Assembly (NCBI GenBank): GCA_963675135.1
Contig: OY776133.1
Span: 34,621,494 to 34,685,493, forward strand
DNA: 64,000 bases
Reading direction: 5' to 3'
Source of the DNA: Galeopsis tetrahit
Lineage: Eukaryota > Streptophyta > Magnoliopsida > Lamiales > Lamiaceae
Shown here: positions 1 through 10,605 of the stretch, one piece after another
Numbering within the stretch: the stretch's first letter is position 1
Layout of the letters: each line of letters starts with the position of its first letter
Made by a program: the position numbers and the translations under genes
Notes under the pieces: model-generated
What the model saw: only the letters and a program-made list of their open reading frames with translations
Told to the model about the DNA's origin: nothing
Databases searched by the model: none

Positions 1-1480
1 ACTGGTCTAGAAGACTTACCTTGAGCACTTACCTTCTCCTTATCATCAGAGTCGAGAGCTTTTAGGAATGGGTTGTAGGCTTGAACGGATTCATATATCT
101 CTGAATCTTTGTCAGATTCGATCGATAGATCAGTTACCTTCTTACTGATCTTGTCGGCAGACGAGTCCTGTCGAGATTCATCGAAAACCACATGTGGTGT
201 TTCTTCCACACAAAGAGTTGAGTAGTTGAATACCCTAAATGCTTTGCTAGTCGAGGAGTATCCTAAGAATATCCCCTCGTCTGCTTTAGCATCGAAAGCA
301 TTCAACTTGCTCTTTCCATTGTTGTGAATGAAACACTTACAACCAAATATATGGAAATATGAAACTCTGGGTTTTCTACCTTTCCAAACCTCATAAGGTG
401 TCTTGCCTAGTGCTTTGTTGATCGCGCTTCTGTTCTGTGAATGGCATGCAGTGTTGATAGCTTCAGCCCAAAACTTTTGAGGTGTGTTGAACTCAGCTAT
501 CATGGTTCTACAGGCTTCTTTGAGAGTTCGATTCCTTCTTTCTGCTACACCGTTCTGTTGTGGTGTCCTAGCTGCACTAGTAAGGTGCTGGATGCCACGT
601 TTAGTACAAAATTCTTTAATATAGCAATTAATGAACTCAGTTCCCTTGTCACTACGAATCTTGACAATGGACTGGTTCTTCTCAACTTGTAACTTCTTCA
701 ACAGTTCAGGCAGAAGTGTTTGTGTATCACTCTTCTTGTGTAGGAAGACTACCCAAGTAAACTTAGAATAGTCATCTACGACAACAAGTGTGTACCTTCT
801 ACCATTCAAGGTTGGAGGAGTTATTGGACCATGAAGATCCATATGTAGAAGTTCTAGGACTCTACTAGTTGAGAGAGTAGGAATTGACTTAAAAGAACCT
901 TTAACCTGTTTACCCTGTTGACAAGCCGTGCATACATGTGACTTGTAGTAAACTTCATTGGGAATACCTTCAACAAGGTAATCTCTGGCTATCTTATTAA
1001 GAACTTTAAAGTTTAGATGACAAAGGCGTCTGTGCCAGAGCCACCCAAGCTCTTTAGGATTCTTAGTAAGTAGACAGGTGTCCCTCGGACAACTGTTCCA
1101 GTTCACTATGTACACACTTCCTTGTCTTACGCCGACTAGTAGGACTGTGTGCGTCCTTTTGTCAATGATTTCGCATTTGCGGCTCTTGAACTGCACCTTG
1201 TAACCACGATCACAAAACTGAGAAACAGAGAGTAAATTATATTTCAGACCTTCAACATATGAGACATCTTGGATCTCAACGTCTCCATTCCGGATGTAAC
1301 CAAATCCTTTAGTGACAGCAGTGGAGCTATCACCAAATATCACTTTTGGTCCTTCTTGCTCATGGTAGCTTAATAAGAGAGCCTTGGTACCAGTCATGTG
1401 GTGTGAACAACCACTGTCTATGTACCAGGTTTCTCCTACTGAGCCACCCTTCTTATACAAGTCAAGTCGACCCTGCAATA
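1..1480 (-). CDS. copia pol: protease and integrase, truncated at window edge
   Basis: The frame reads in order: an aspartic protease motif (WYIDSGCSHHMTG, near 1391-1427), a GAG-pre-integrase zinc finger (WHRRLCH near 1020-1050 followed by CTACQQGK), and an integrase core. All three catalytic acidic residues are visible: D in HMDLHGP, D in IRSDKGTEF (about 640-665), and E in TPQQNGVAERRN (about 540-570). The end of the integrase and a chromodomain-like linker follow before position 1; reverse transcriptase and RNase H would lie to the left. The frame differs from that of gag, and a stop near 1490 precedes it, so pol must be reached by frameshifting or the copy carries an indel. No stop was noticed in the stretches I read, but I did not translate every codon. 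Confidence 0.8.
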
Positions 1481-1512
1481 GATGATATTCAATAATTTAG
1501 GTACCCATTTGT

Positions 1513-4065
1513 TTATTGGGGTCCTTGGGGGTTAGTCGAGTTCAGAGGAATCCAAATATACATTGGAGTCTTGAACAAGTTTGATCTTTTAAGCTTTCGC
1601 CCATATTTGTTACAAAATAAGACCTTTTTGTCCTTCTCTAGCCTATCAGTCGAGTTCGGGTCCACTCTTTGGAGATAGCCTTTCGACTTAATCTCTACTT
1701 GAGCAGGCACTAGTCTATGATAGTCAGAGTAGGGCTTGTAAGCATTAGGTCCATACGGTTTATAGACGCGTTTGGGTCTTTCCTCACTAATAATATCATA
1801 TGATAAAGGTGGAGGATATAGAACAGCTTGTGTACGATATTTTGGAGCTACCTGTCTAGGTCTAGACGAGTAGAGTTGAGACTGCCTTATGAAAGGAGGT
1901 CTAGACTCTTGTCGTCTAGTCTGTACCTGTCTAGTACTTGTCTCCTCAGGATACCAATCCTCGTATCTGACCTGGTTGGGTCGTCCTCGATTAGTGGTCC
2001 TTTGAAGATTAGTTCTAGCTGAAACAGGCTTGTTGTTAACATTCTTTTTACCCACCTTGGTAATCGGAATGTTAACTCGAGCTTGTTTAGGTGCAGTGTC
2101 TTTAGATGGAGTTCCAATATCGTATAACATTGGTCCTTTTCCTTTATCATTTGGCAAAAGTCTTGCTTTAATAGTAGTAGGGTTCTTATTGACTCGAGTA
2201 GACGAGCTAGATGACTCAGCACCTATACCAGTCTTGTCACCTGGATCTCTATACCTATCTGACAGTTCAAGGTTAATCTTTGAAGAATTAACCAGGTCAG
2301 TAAGTTTGAGATCAAGTGTAACAACCTCGGTCTCTAAGAACTTATTACGTTCTTCAAGCTTTTTGCACTTGCCTTTTAAAACATTGAACTCATTTCTCTC
2401 AGTTGCATGTGTCTTAAGTAGGTCTTGATATAACCTGTCTGTCAACGCACACTTTTCTTTGAGTTGACTCAGCTCTTCAGTCAAGCGTTCATTTAGGACT
2501 GTTATATTAGGATCTACTTTTGACTGAGCTTTCTTAAGATCAATGATTTCTTGTTTTAATGCAATGTTTTCATCACTGACTTCGATGAATGCTTGATTAG
2601 CAAGTAGAAGGTCGTCTTCAATAGCACTAGTCGAGTGCTGAGGACTACTTCCTACTTCACTACTAGCAGTGTCACTTTCATCAGTTTCTGAATCATCACA
2701 AGATTGAAAAGATGTAGCAGATGATACCTCTTGGTCGATTTTCGCCATGCAGCATAGGCCATCATCTACTATGAATGCTTCGTCGTGATCTTGATCAGTT
2801 GAGTGACTAGATGCGGACGATGGCAACTCATCTGAATCCGAATCAGAGTCATTATTGACCATCATTGCCTTATTGCCACGATTATATCTTCTTTCTCTTC
2901 GTGCTTTGCGTTCTTCACGATCATCAGTGCTCAGGTCTGGACATTCATATATGTAATGACCTGGCTTTTCACAATTATAGCACAAGAGATCATTAGTAGC
3001 CTTTTTAATAGGAGATTTGTCCCTACATTTATCACGTCTATCAGAACGTTGAATCTTCCTATCGTCAGACTCTCTATCTCGTCTGTTACTTTTCGAGACT
3101 TCGTCTCTCCTTTCGGACGAGTTTCGGTCTCGTCTGGTCTCAGACGAGTTCTTAGACGTAGATGCTCCATGATCCCTATAGAACTTCTTGTATCTTCCGA
3201 AGCGTTTATTGAGCCTATCAAACTTTCTAACCATGAGACTCATCTGATCCTTCAAACTAAGATCAGTATCTAACTCATCTTTCACAGAGGCAGACTTAGT
3301 TCTAGACTTGGACCTGTCTACCTTAGAAGACTTAGAAGAGCTAGACTTAAAGGCAACGTTCTTAGATACAGCATGTTCTCTATCACTACTGGCTAGTGGT
3401 TCATCTTCGTCTAAGTCAAACTCATGGGCTTTAAGAGTTTGAAACATGGTTTCAGCAGTCCACGTATCTATATCTTGAGTGTTCTTAACAAGCATCTTTA
3501 CCATTTTCCAACGACTATCAAGACTCTTCAAAATCCTAAGATTGATCTCACGAGCAGTATAAGATTTACCAAGTACTTCCAAATCATTCATGATCTTAGT
3601 AAAACGAGTATCCAGCTGGTCGATAGTTTCTCCAGCTTTCATCCGAAATGATTCAAATCTTTGGACAGCTGTGGAGAGTTTGCTCTCTTTGATTAGGGAA
3701 GTCCCTTCACAAATGATAGCAAGTCTGTCCCACATCTCCTTGGCAGTTTTACATTTTAACACTTTTCCTAGATACTCGTTAGGAAGAGTGTGTAATATGT
3801 AATTCTTTGCCAGACTATCCAAATTATTTTGACGCATTTCTTCTGAGGTTAAATCTGACCTGGGTTTCTTGACGAGAGTACCAATTGGTTTGCTTGGGTC
3901 AAGAACAGCAGTATTTGGAATCATTGTAACAATGGGTCCTTCTGTGATAACAGAGATCATTAGGTCGTGCGTGGAACTGAAAATGGCTTCCATTCGCAGC
4001 TTCCAGTAGTCATAGTCCTGAACCTGGAACTTGGGTAACTTGTTAGCGCTGATTTCAAGAGACAT
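1513..4065 (-). CDS. copia gag polyprotein (850 aa)
   Basis: This is the capsid/nucleocapsid precursor of the SIRE-like element. It starts MSLEISANKLPKFQVQDYDYW, about 200 bp downstream of the primer-binding site. Residues of roughly 10-230 match the UBN2/DUF4219-type plant copia gag, including the YWKLRMEAIF and KEMWDRLAIICEGT patches. A lysine/arginine-rich segment precedes one CCHC zinc knuckle, CYNCEKPGHYIYECP. An acidic serine-rich stretch follows, then a predicted coiled coil of roughly 100 residues, then a basic tail. The product is about twice the length of an ordinary copia gag, as in SIRE-type elements. The ORF is unbroken, which suggests the copy is not old. The downstream pol is in a different frame. 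Confidence 0.85.
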   Translation of the reverse strand: MSLEISANKLPKFQVQDYDYWKLRMEAIFSSTHDLMISVITEGPIVTMIPNTAVLDPSKPIGTLVKKPRSDLTSEEMRQNNLDSLAKNYILHTLPNEYLGKVLKCKTAKEMWDRLAIICEGTSLIKESKLSTAVQRFESFRMKAGETIDQLDTRFTKIMNDLEVLGKSYTAREINLRILKSLDSRWKMVKMLVKNTQDIDTWTAETMFQTLKAHEFDLDEDEPLASSDREHAVSKNVAFKSSSSKSSKVDRSKSRTKSASVKDELDTDLSLKDQMSLMVRKFDRLNKRFGRYKKFYRDHGASTSKNSSETRRDRNSSERRDEVSKSNRRDRESDDRKIQRSDRRDKCRDKSPIKKATNDLLCYNCEKPGHYIYECPDLSTDDREERKARRERRYNRGNKAMMVNNDSDSDSDELPSSASSHSTDQDHDEAFIVDDGLCCMAKIDQEVSSATSFQSCDDSETDESDTASSEVGSSPQHSTSAIEDDLLLANQAFIEVSDENIALKQEIIDLKKAQSKVDPNITVLNERLTEELSQLKEKCALTDRLYQDLLKTHATERNEFNVLKGKCKKLEERNKFLETEVVTLDLKLTDLVNSSKINLELSDRYRDPGDKTGIGAESSSSSTRVNKNPTTIKARLLPNDKGKGPMLYDIGTPSKDTAPKQARVNIPITKVGKKNVNNKPVSARTNLQRTTNRGRPNQVRYEDWYPEETSTRQVQTRRQESRPPFIRQSQLYSSRPRQVAPKYRTQAVLYPPPLSYDIISEERPKRVYKPYGPNAYKPYSDYHRLVPAQVEIKSKGYLQRVDPNSTDRLEKDKKVLFCNKYGRKLKRSNLFKTPMYIWIPLNSTNPQGPQ

Positions 4066-4249
4066 GTTTTCAAGAAATAAGTGCTAAGTGGAGTTATGAT
4101 CAAGAAAAACAGATAAGTCAAGAACAGGGAACACGAAGCAGATATAACAGGAGTATTGATCAAGAATACGTACGCAAATACAATTAAGGACCAAGACTTC
4201 ACCCTAAGTCTTAAGTCGGTTATCAAGAAACAGCAGTTCGAAAACCACT

Positions 4250-4261
4250 GCTCTGATACCA
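4250..4261 (-). other. primer-binding site (initiator tRNA-Met)
   Basis: Minus strand reads TGGTATCAGAGC, the standard complement of the plant initiator methionine tRNA 3' end, two bases after the LTR end. It fixes the element's orientation and LTR boundary. Confidence 0.92.
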
Positions 4262-4263
4262 CT

Positions 4264-5538
4264 TGTAGGTCCCCAAAGTTGAGTTAATAACGAGTAAGCT
4301 AGTGAAAATGTCTAGAGGGGGGTGAATAGACTTTTCAAAAATCTATCGAAATATCAGAATACAATATGCGGAATACGAAATTAACAATGAGCCCAATTCA
4401 AGTTTATACTCAACTTCAAAATTCGAGAACTCTGTTCTATACTCAACTTGTCTAGTTCAGTTATGTATGTTAAACAATTGAGCAATTAAAACAATAAACC
4501 AAACAGTAAAGTAAACAACACAAACAATTTATAGTGGTTCGACAACTTGTCTACATCCACTCTCACAAACCCAGTTGTGATGTTTCCACTAAACTCTTCC
4601 AATCGAGTACAAAGTGTATGTTCCTGTGATTTTAAGTCCCAAGAAGAAGACTTAGATCTTCTAAGACTATACCTCCAGATATGTCTATGATCTAACTAGA
4701 AATTTAACAAGTATCTAGCAACTTGATAAAACAACAAACAAAAACTTCTCTGATCTTCAGTAGTAGCCTCTTGGATTCTTCACTTGTCTTCTGGCTTCTT
4801 TCTGAACTTCAATAAACTCTGAGAGTAATCTTCAGTATGCTTCGATAATGCTTCAGTAATCAGTATTTCAGTAGTCTTCAAATGATAAACACCATGAAGT
4901 ATTTATAGACTTCAATCATCAAGAACTTAGTTAGTTGTAACCAACTCTTCTTGAAAACTAACTTTAACTGAATCTTCTTATCAATCCACGCGTTTCTTGT
5001 TACAAATTAGTTATTCCATAACTAACTTCTTCATCCTTATCTTTATACGCGCTTCATTTAGACTTTTAAGTTTGACTTGTCTTGTGTAGACTAGTATGTA
5101 CTTGTCTTGTAGTCCATCAGTCTTGAGTAGTAGACTCCAAGTCTTCTTGTCTGGTCTTCTCGTGCAATCTTCAATAGATGACTATACTAATCCTAACAAG
5201 ACTATTACATTACATTAAGCTTTTATAAAACAAGCTTAGTCAACTTATTATCTATACAATGAATCTATCTATTACATTCAAAATCATGAGCTCTATACAA
5301 CATTTATTCATAGCTCAATAACAATCTAATAAACACAAATATGAAGTATAAACAATATTCAAATTTATAAGTACTTTATCTTTCATGTGAACTCTACTGG
5401 TCTTGTTCAAGATGACTTAACTCAACTAGACTAGATTAGTCAACACTTAGAAAATATTCAAACTACTTTTGGCTTATCAAAACTTCATCTTTTCTCTTTT
5501 CATCATGTAGGACTTGTTTTAGGATTCATATCCCAACA
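4264..5538 (-). repeat. 5' LTR of the SIRE-like copia element
   Basis: On the minus strand it begins TGTTGGGATATG and ends CCTACA, giving the usual TG...CA termini, about 1275 bp long. The 3' boundary is set by the primer-binding site. The 5' boundary is inferred from TGTTGGG and the change to gypsy-like sequence beyond it. A TATA-like box lies at 4901-4907. The partner LTR is outside the window. Confidence 0.78.
4901..4907 (-). promoter_or_regulatory. TATA-like box in copia LTR
   Basis: Minus strand CTATAAATAC, in the middle of the LTR and upstream (in element orientation) of the primer-binding site, is the likely core promoter of the element. Confidence 0.5.
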
Positions 5539-6294
5539 AATGTTTTCTGATATTATTCATCCCACTTGAATCTAGATCATTTGCATAAGATCCTCTTTGT
5601 AGTTCTTCTCGTGTTCAGTTCTCAACCCCGAATACTCATCTTTCTTCCATAATTATTTGGATCATGCTCCGTCGAGCTCCTCCACATTCTTAATTATCCT
5701 GGACTCATTTAGCTCACATCAGTCACATCATCACCTCTAGGTCCCGGACCTCGGGGTCCTGGATACTCGCCTCATCTCTCCTTATCTGTATCTTGGACCT
5801 CGGGGTCCTAGATACTCGTTTCATCTCTTCCTTAATTCTATAGCGTTACTCAGCCACTTCAAGCGTAGGATCTTGTAAAAAGGTCTGTCATCACTCTTAT
5901 CTTCTCGAAGTCTGGGTCTCAAACCCCATAACTCAGCTTCTGGGCAGCCATCATCCAAATCTCCGTCTTGAACTCTGTCCCCTCTAATTTTTGGAACGTA
6001 GAAATCTGATCTCCAGTGCTTCGCATGGTGAAGTTGGCTTCATAGCCAGTCAGGTAGCACCCATCTTCGTCTCAACGTCTTACCCCAATATTCATCTCCG
6101 GAGTTGCACATATCTCTCGTACATCTTCATTTCACATGGTCTTTTCTTGAATCTCCAACCTCTCAACGTTGTTTGGCTTCGCTCTTTCTTCGGTAATCTT
6201 GCTCTCTAGAGCTCCTCTAGTACTTCTAGGTTCTCCAGCCCCTCCTCATGAGCTCATTATTCATCATAGACCAGGTAAACTTCTCCAGGACCTC

Positions 6295-6579
6295 CAAGAC
6301 TTCTGTAGTTTCCAATCTCAGTTGGGTATATTTCTAAAACGTCCCTCGAGGCCCAGATCGGGATCCTCCCGCAGCATTGCGGTTTCCTGTTCCTCCGGAG
6401 TTTCGGGGAGCTTCTGGGCTGGACCTCCTTGCTGTAGATTCTCTCTTCCTCTCTCCACTAGCTGGTTTCACCTCCAGCCTCTTGGCTTTCCTCACCTCTT
6501 CGAGGGTGAGATACTTTTCAGCTCTGAAGATTCTTAAGTTCTCTACCCGCTTCAGGTAATCAATCATCCTCTCACCCAC
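6295..6579 (-). pseudogene. gypsy gag fragment, C-terminal region
   Basis: Minus-strand reading contains LRIFRAEKYLTLEEVRKAKRLE followed by an arginine/serine-rich segment. This resembles the 'RAEKYI-EE' block and basic linker near the C terminus of Tat-type gag. The frame stops at 6334 (GPRGTF then stop). In-frame text beyond the stop still looks gag-like, so the copy is broken. Assignment rests on pattern recognition of a short motif and on the position downstream of a Tat-type primer-binding site. Confidence 0.45.
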
Positions 6580-6669
6580 TCTAGTTTTCGGACTTATCGT
6601 TTTGTCTGTTTAGGGATATTGGCCTTGATCTTAGGGACCTAAATAGGCTCAATCTTCACTTTCCATTTC

Positions 6670-7140
6670 CGAGCTTATCCCGAAATCCTCCAGGACTTGG
6701 ATAGAATCAACCTATAATCTGAAATCTTCTGAACCTACCCAGAGGTCCTCCAGAACTAGGGTAGACTTAATCTATAATCTGAAATCTTCTGAACCTACCC
6801 AGAGGTCCTCCAGAACTTGGGTAGACTTTAGTCTATAATCTGGAATCTTCTGAACCTACCCAGAGGTCCTCCAGAACTTGGGTAGACTTAGTCTATAATC
6901 TGGAATCTTCTGAACCTACCCAGAGGTCCTCCAGAACTTGGGTAGACTTAGTCTATAATCTGGAATCTTCTGAACCTACCCAGAGGTCCTCCAGAACTTG
7001 GGTAGACTTAGTCTATAATCTGGAATCTTCTGAACCTACCCAAAGGTCCTCCAAAACTTAGGTAGACTTAGTCTATAATCTGGAATCTTCTGAACCTACC
7101 CAGAGGTCCTCCAGAACCTGGATAGGCTCGGTCTGTAATA
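6670..7140. repeat. 60-bp tandem repeat, about seven copies
   Basis: The unit contains GAACCTACCCAGAGGTCCTC followed by AGAACTTGGGTAGACTTAGT and TATAATCTGGAATCTTCT. Successive units start near 6733, 6793, 6852, 6912, 6972, 7032 and 7092, with only a few substitutions between neighbours, so the array expanded recently relative to the host element. It lies within the internal part of the gypsy element. No coding role is evident. Confidence 0.9.
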
Positions 7141-7189
7141 TGAAATTATATCTAAAATATGGAAACATGTTAATCGTGTGCAAAATCAT

Positions 7190-7300
7190 AATCATCATCC
7201 GCGTCTAATCATTAATCATCATCAACGTCTAATCATCATCAACGTCTAATCGTGTGCAAAATCATAATCATCATCCGCGTCTAATCATTAATTCTACCAC
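7190..7300. repeat. short imperfect direct repeats
   Basis: Repeats of CGTCTAATCATTAATCATCA and GTGCAAAATCATAATCATCATC occur two to three times in about 110 bp, directly after the 60-bp array. Low-complexity expansion inside the gypsy leader. Confidence 0.6.
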
Positions 7301-7612
7301 ATAAAGTAATCAAAAGACTCAACATGTGAATTGCTTACCCATGCTTCTACGATTTCAAGTAATTCTCAATTCTAAGATTGTTTCTAGAGTATCAATCATG
7401 TAAGCTTAGTAGAATCATGCTTAATTCAATGGAAAAAATAAGTTCGTGTCATATATGTCAATATCATTAAAATATGCTCATAGCAATATCAAATTAATAT
7501 AAAAGATTTAATACTTTAGGCTCTATCAAACACTTGTACTAACCTGTAGTACCGATACACTTATCATATCTCTGCCTCGTACTCCCACGTTTAGATTTTG
7601 GACCTCGAGGCC

Positions 7613-7915
7613 CTAAATACTCTTCCTCATACCTCTAAGTTTTGATTCTGGACCTCGGGGTCCTGAATACTCTGCTGCTCGTGGAGGGGCACAAATGTTG
7701 TCATCCTCTGCAGTGCCTGGAGGTATCTCCTTGCCAGGTCCACTCCCGAGGGCTCCAGACGTGCCAACGATATCACCCCCTATAGAGATAGGGGTGCCTC
7801 GAGCCTCTTCCTGGAGTCTTCGGAGCAGGCAATTGCACACTCCACATATATGTTCGACAATCCTTATACTCATAATTCCATGATAATAATACATCACTGT
7901 GTGAAGTTTTATCAA
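7613..7915 (-). pseudogene. possible gypsy leader/gag N-terminal reading frame
   Basis: A 100-codon minus-strand frame, rich in Pro, Gly and Arg in its second half (LLRRLQEEARGTPIS, then a PPGTAEDD stretch), lies between the primer-binding site and the gag fragment. It is where the start of gag would be expected. I cannot match it to a defined domain. The segment GGACCTCGGGGTCCTGAATACT recurs at 5740-5820 and 7590-7670, so part of it is repetitive. Confidence 0.25.
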
Positions 7916-7919
7916 TCAA

Positions 7920-8780
7920 ATATTATTTAGAGCAAAATCAACCTGATCAGCACAGTCCATACGTAATGTCATATCCCCTTAGACTTTGAGCCAAGGACAA
8001 GAGTTATCAATACCAATCATTTTAATTCTCATAATTGTTATTTCAGTTTAAATCTCATCACTAGCGGAAATCCAATGTTTGGATGTTAGAGAAATCAGAG
8101 TGAGAGAAAATTTCAATAGCATCATAAATCGTATTAACAGTAAAACCACTTCATTAAAATAACACAATGAATTTATTTCAGGCATCACCGTAGCATCCAT
8201 CTCTCATTTTAACATATATTAGGATATGTTTAATAATATCATCCTAAGATAATTCAAATTTACCTTACTCCCATCATAATCAACACAATCACCATTAATC
8301 TCCAGTCGGGGCTTAGCAAGATGCTAATAGCTTTCTACCTTGTTTGATTTCTCGTTTTATTCTTCAATTCCAGAAATGAACATTTTCCACAATAACGGAA
8401 TTTTCGCAAACGAACAAGTTCACACTGCTAGCAGAACTATATTGATTATGGACATTTAAATCAAGACATTAATATAACCTTCAATTCTTTCTCAATCAAG
8501 ACATTAATAATGACATCAGATATCACAATTGAGAATTCTGCTCTCAAATCTCACTCAATGGTCCATGTTAATCATTTATTGCATCTGGCTTCTTTGCATC
8601 ATTAAGCAATTATATTCCAACATGTAAAATTATTTGCAGCATATATAAGAAAACTTAAGGAAGAACCTATGTCAAATCTAGGCAAAGGACTGCCCGTAGA
8701 ATTTACCAAACAATGGTCCATCTCCAATTCCATCACTCGAACAGATAGAAATTCGTGAGAAAATCTTTTAAATCATTTCC
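7920..8780. other. AT-rich gypsy leader, no gene seen
   Basis: Non-coding AT-rich sequence between the primer-binding site and the first gag-like frame. No ORF, RNA gene or repeat of note. Confidence 0.5.
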
Positions 8781-8781
8781 A

Positions 8782-8793
8782 CAGACGGCGCCA
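8782..8793 (-). other. gypsy primer-binding site
   Basis: Minus strand TGGCGCCGTCTGTGG, two bases inside the LTR end, is the typical primer-binding site of Tat-like gypsy elements. It defines orientation and the LTR border. Confidence 0.85.
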
Positions 8794-8795
8794 GT

Positions 8796-9535
8796 TGATG
8801 TGCCAAAAATTGCACGGTCAGATTATATATCCTCGGGGTCAGATATCCAAATTCCCGAGTGCTTAGACCTGATTTGGGTACACTGCTTCCGCTGGAATGA
8901 TCCTCCAGGAACCTGCAAAAGACACACCGGAGGGGGCTCTGGTGCGGACGCTCCGACGCTCAAGTCAGTATAGGGCTTTTAATATATCACAAGGACCTCG
9001 AGATCCTTGTTTTATCAAATCAGGCTCTCAAATAATATCAAAAGTATGTTTTGTACGAAATGTATCAAGTTTAGTAAAGGTCAGAAAGTCCAACCTCGAA
9101 ATGTATCTTGCTTTACCTATTTATAGAGGACTTCCTCTTAAGGGGAGGTTATAGCTTCCTTATATTTCGGAGCAACCTTTGGACCCAGCCTTGCTGTGTT
9201 GACAAGGTCACCACTTCTCCTCTACTTCTGGAAAGACCGGGGCCACTCCCCCTAGTGGACTCCTTCCACTAAAATGAAGGAGGGAAGAATCTTTCTTTGG
9301 TCAGTCTTAATCCGATTCATGTGGAGATCTCCTATATTCTCGGTTTACCAATTCATATCAAGATCAGGTCCTCCAGATAAGTCTCTCCGGGAGGACCTCC
9401 AGGAGCTCCCTCCGGAGGGACTTCCAGAAGGGATTCTTTATCCAGAGCCCCTTCCATAATCCCATATCTTCTCTTTCATCTTATCCTTTATACACGTGTC
9501 GACTTCTTATTGAACGACATTTTTAGGCCGCATCA
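8796..9535 (-). repeat. LTR of the Tat-like gypsy element
   Basis: About 740 bp with inverted termini TGATG/CATCA; on the minus strand it begins TGATGCGGCC and ends GGCACATCA. The inner border is confirmed by the primer-binding site and the outer border by the change to LINE coding sequence at 9536. It contains the recurrent GGACCTCGAGATCC-type motif also seen in the leader. The partner LTR is outside the window. Confidence 0.82.
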
Positions 9536-9748
9536 AAAGGAAACCCCACGGGTGAGATGAAAGAAAAGGGCCAAAGCAAGAGATCGAATGAGGACATGGA
9601 CGAGGACATGGAAATAGAAGAAGAGACTCAGACAGCCAAAAGACCCCGTCCCAGCATGATGGAGTTGGACCCATACACAAGCAGTGTGCCCATAACTGAA
9701 CAAACATCGGCGGTGAGTGCTAGCAAGCACCACTGCCGGGAGCAATGA
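9536..9748 (+). pseudogene. LINE ORF1 C-terminal remnant
   Basis: The frame is open from the gypsy LTR border through MKEKGQSKRSNEDMDEDMEI to a stop at 9746-9748. It is a charged, Lys/Arg-rich tail like the end of plant LINE ORF1 nucleic-acid-binding proteins. The stop TGA overlaps the ORF2 start in the tetranucleotide ATGA (9745-9748), the arrangement expected if ORF2 is translated by termination-reinitiation. The RNA-binding and zinc-knuckle parts are lost. Confidence 0.65.
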
Positions 9749-10548
9749 GTTGTCTTGGATGGAACTGCCGAGGGCTTGGGAACCCTCGGAAGATCCCAGT
9801 TCTCAAATGAATGATTCGTTTAAAGTGCCCCAATTTCATTTTCTTGTCAGAAACAAAGCTGTTAACTAGGGAACTTCAAGGTATTAGAAGAAAACTGAAT
9901 TTTGATTACTGTTTTGGGATCGATTGTTTGACTGATGGTGGTGGTCGGCGTGGCGGGTTAGCAATTTTGTGGAAAGAGGAGGTTGGGATTGAAATTGTAT
10001 CCTACTCCCATAACCATATTGATGCAACGGTGAATTCAGGGGATGAGAGTACTCCATGGCGTTTCACTGGTGTATATGGGTGGCCGGAGGGAACTGGAAA
10101 ATGGAAAACATGGAGGATGATCGACTTCTTGGCTAGAGGAAATAACCGACCTTGGTTGTGTCTCGGGGACTTCAATGAAATTATGCTTAACACGGAGAAG
10201 AGAGGTGGAGTTACCCATCGGGTGGTAAGAATGGACGCCTTCAGAGACTGCATTGATAGAAATGGACTGATTGATCTGGGGTATGTGGGGAACTCGTTCA
10301 CCTGGACAAATAATCAACAGGGTGCACAAAATATACAGGAACGCCTTGATAGGGGGATCGCAAACATGTGGATGAGTGCATTTCCTGATTTTTCAGTAGA
10401 ACACCTACCCCGAATTCTCTCTGACCATTCGCCTGTGTTGGTTGGCTGGAAAACGAGTACGGAAGGAAAGAAAAAAAAGGAAAAAACAAAAGTTATTCAG
10501 ATTCGAAGAAAGATGGTTGCAAGAGGATCAATGCTGGGATCTGGTTAG
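9745..10548 (+). pseudogene. LINE ORF2 endonuclease domain (APE type)
   Basis: ORF2 starts MSCLGWNCRGLGNPR, the usual start of plant LINE endonucleases, and meets a TGA at codon 22 (9808-9810); the frame then continues open from 9811. Visible catalytic landmarks are FIFLSETKL (glutamate), CLGDFNEI (Asp/Asn), GNSFTWTN and SDHSPV (the catalytic histidine). The frame ends after the domain, and the adjoining text LFRFEERWLQEDQCW continues in another frame (about 10490-10550). The domain would nick target DNA for target-primed reverse transcription but cannot be made intact here. Confidence 0.85.
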
Positions 10549-10605
10549 TGGAGCCTGGAGAGAACGAGTAAAGGGAGACTTGATACAAAAGAGGCGGAGG
10601 AAGCT

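Larger units (their letters stand above)
1..5538 (-). mobile_element. Ty1/copia retrotransposon, SIRE-like, 5' part only
   Basis: Read on the minus strand, the order is LTR (4264-5538), primer-binding site (4250-4261), a long gag ORF with a zinc knuckle, then protease and integrase running off the left window edge. Protease-integrase order before any reverse transcriptase is the copia arrangement. The 1.3-kb LTR and 850-aa gag with a long coiled-coil tail suit the SIRE/Maximus lineage; lineage is an inference. The second LTR lies outside the window, so the target duplication cannot be checked; the five bases beyond the LTR are AATGT at 5539-5543. It sits inside a Tat-like gypsy element, so it is the younger of the two. 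Confidence 0.88.
5539..9535 (-). mobile_element. decayed Tat-like Ty3/gypsy element
   Basis: A minus-strand LTR at 8796-9535 is followed by a TGGCGCCGTCTG primer-binding site, the signature of Tat/Retand-type gypsy elements. The internal region runs leftwards through a non-coding leader with tandem repeats to a gag-like segment near 6.3-6.6 kb. It is then interrupted at 5538 by the copia element and presumably continues left of the window. No intact ORF remains. The LTR lies directly against LINE ORF1 sequence, so the gypsy element inserted into the LINE, and the copia element inserted later into the gypsy. Confidence 0.75.

Noticed and set aside
6670..7140. CRISPR-like array
   Set aside because: The 60-bp units are directly adjacent with no unique spacers, in a plant gypsy element.
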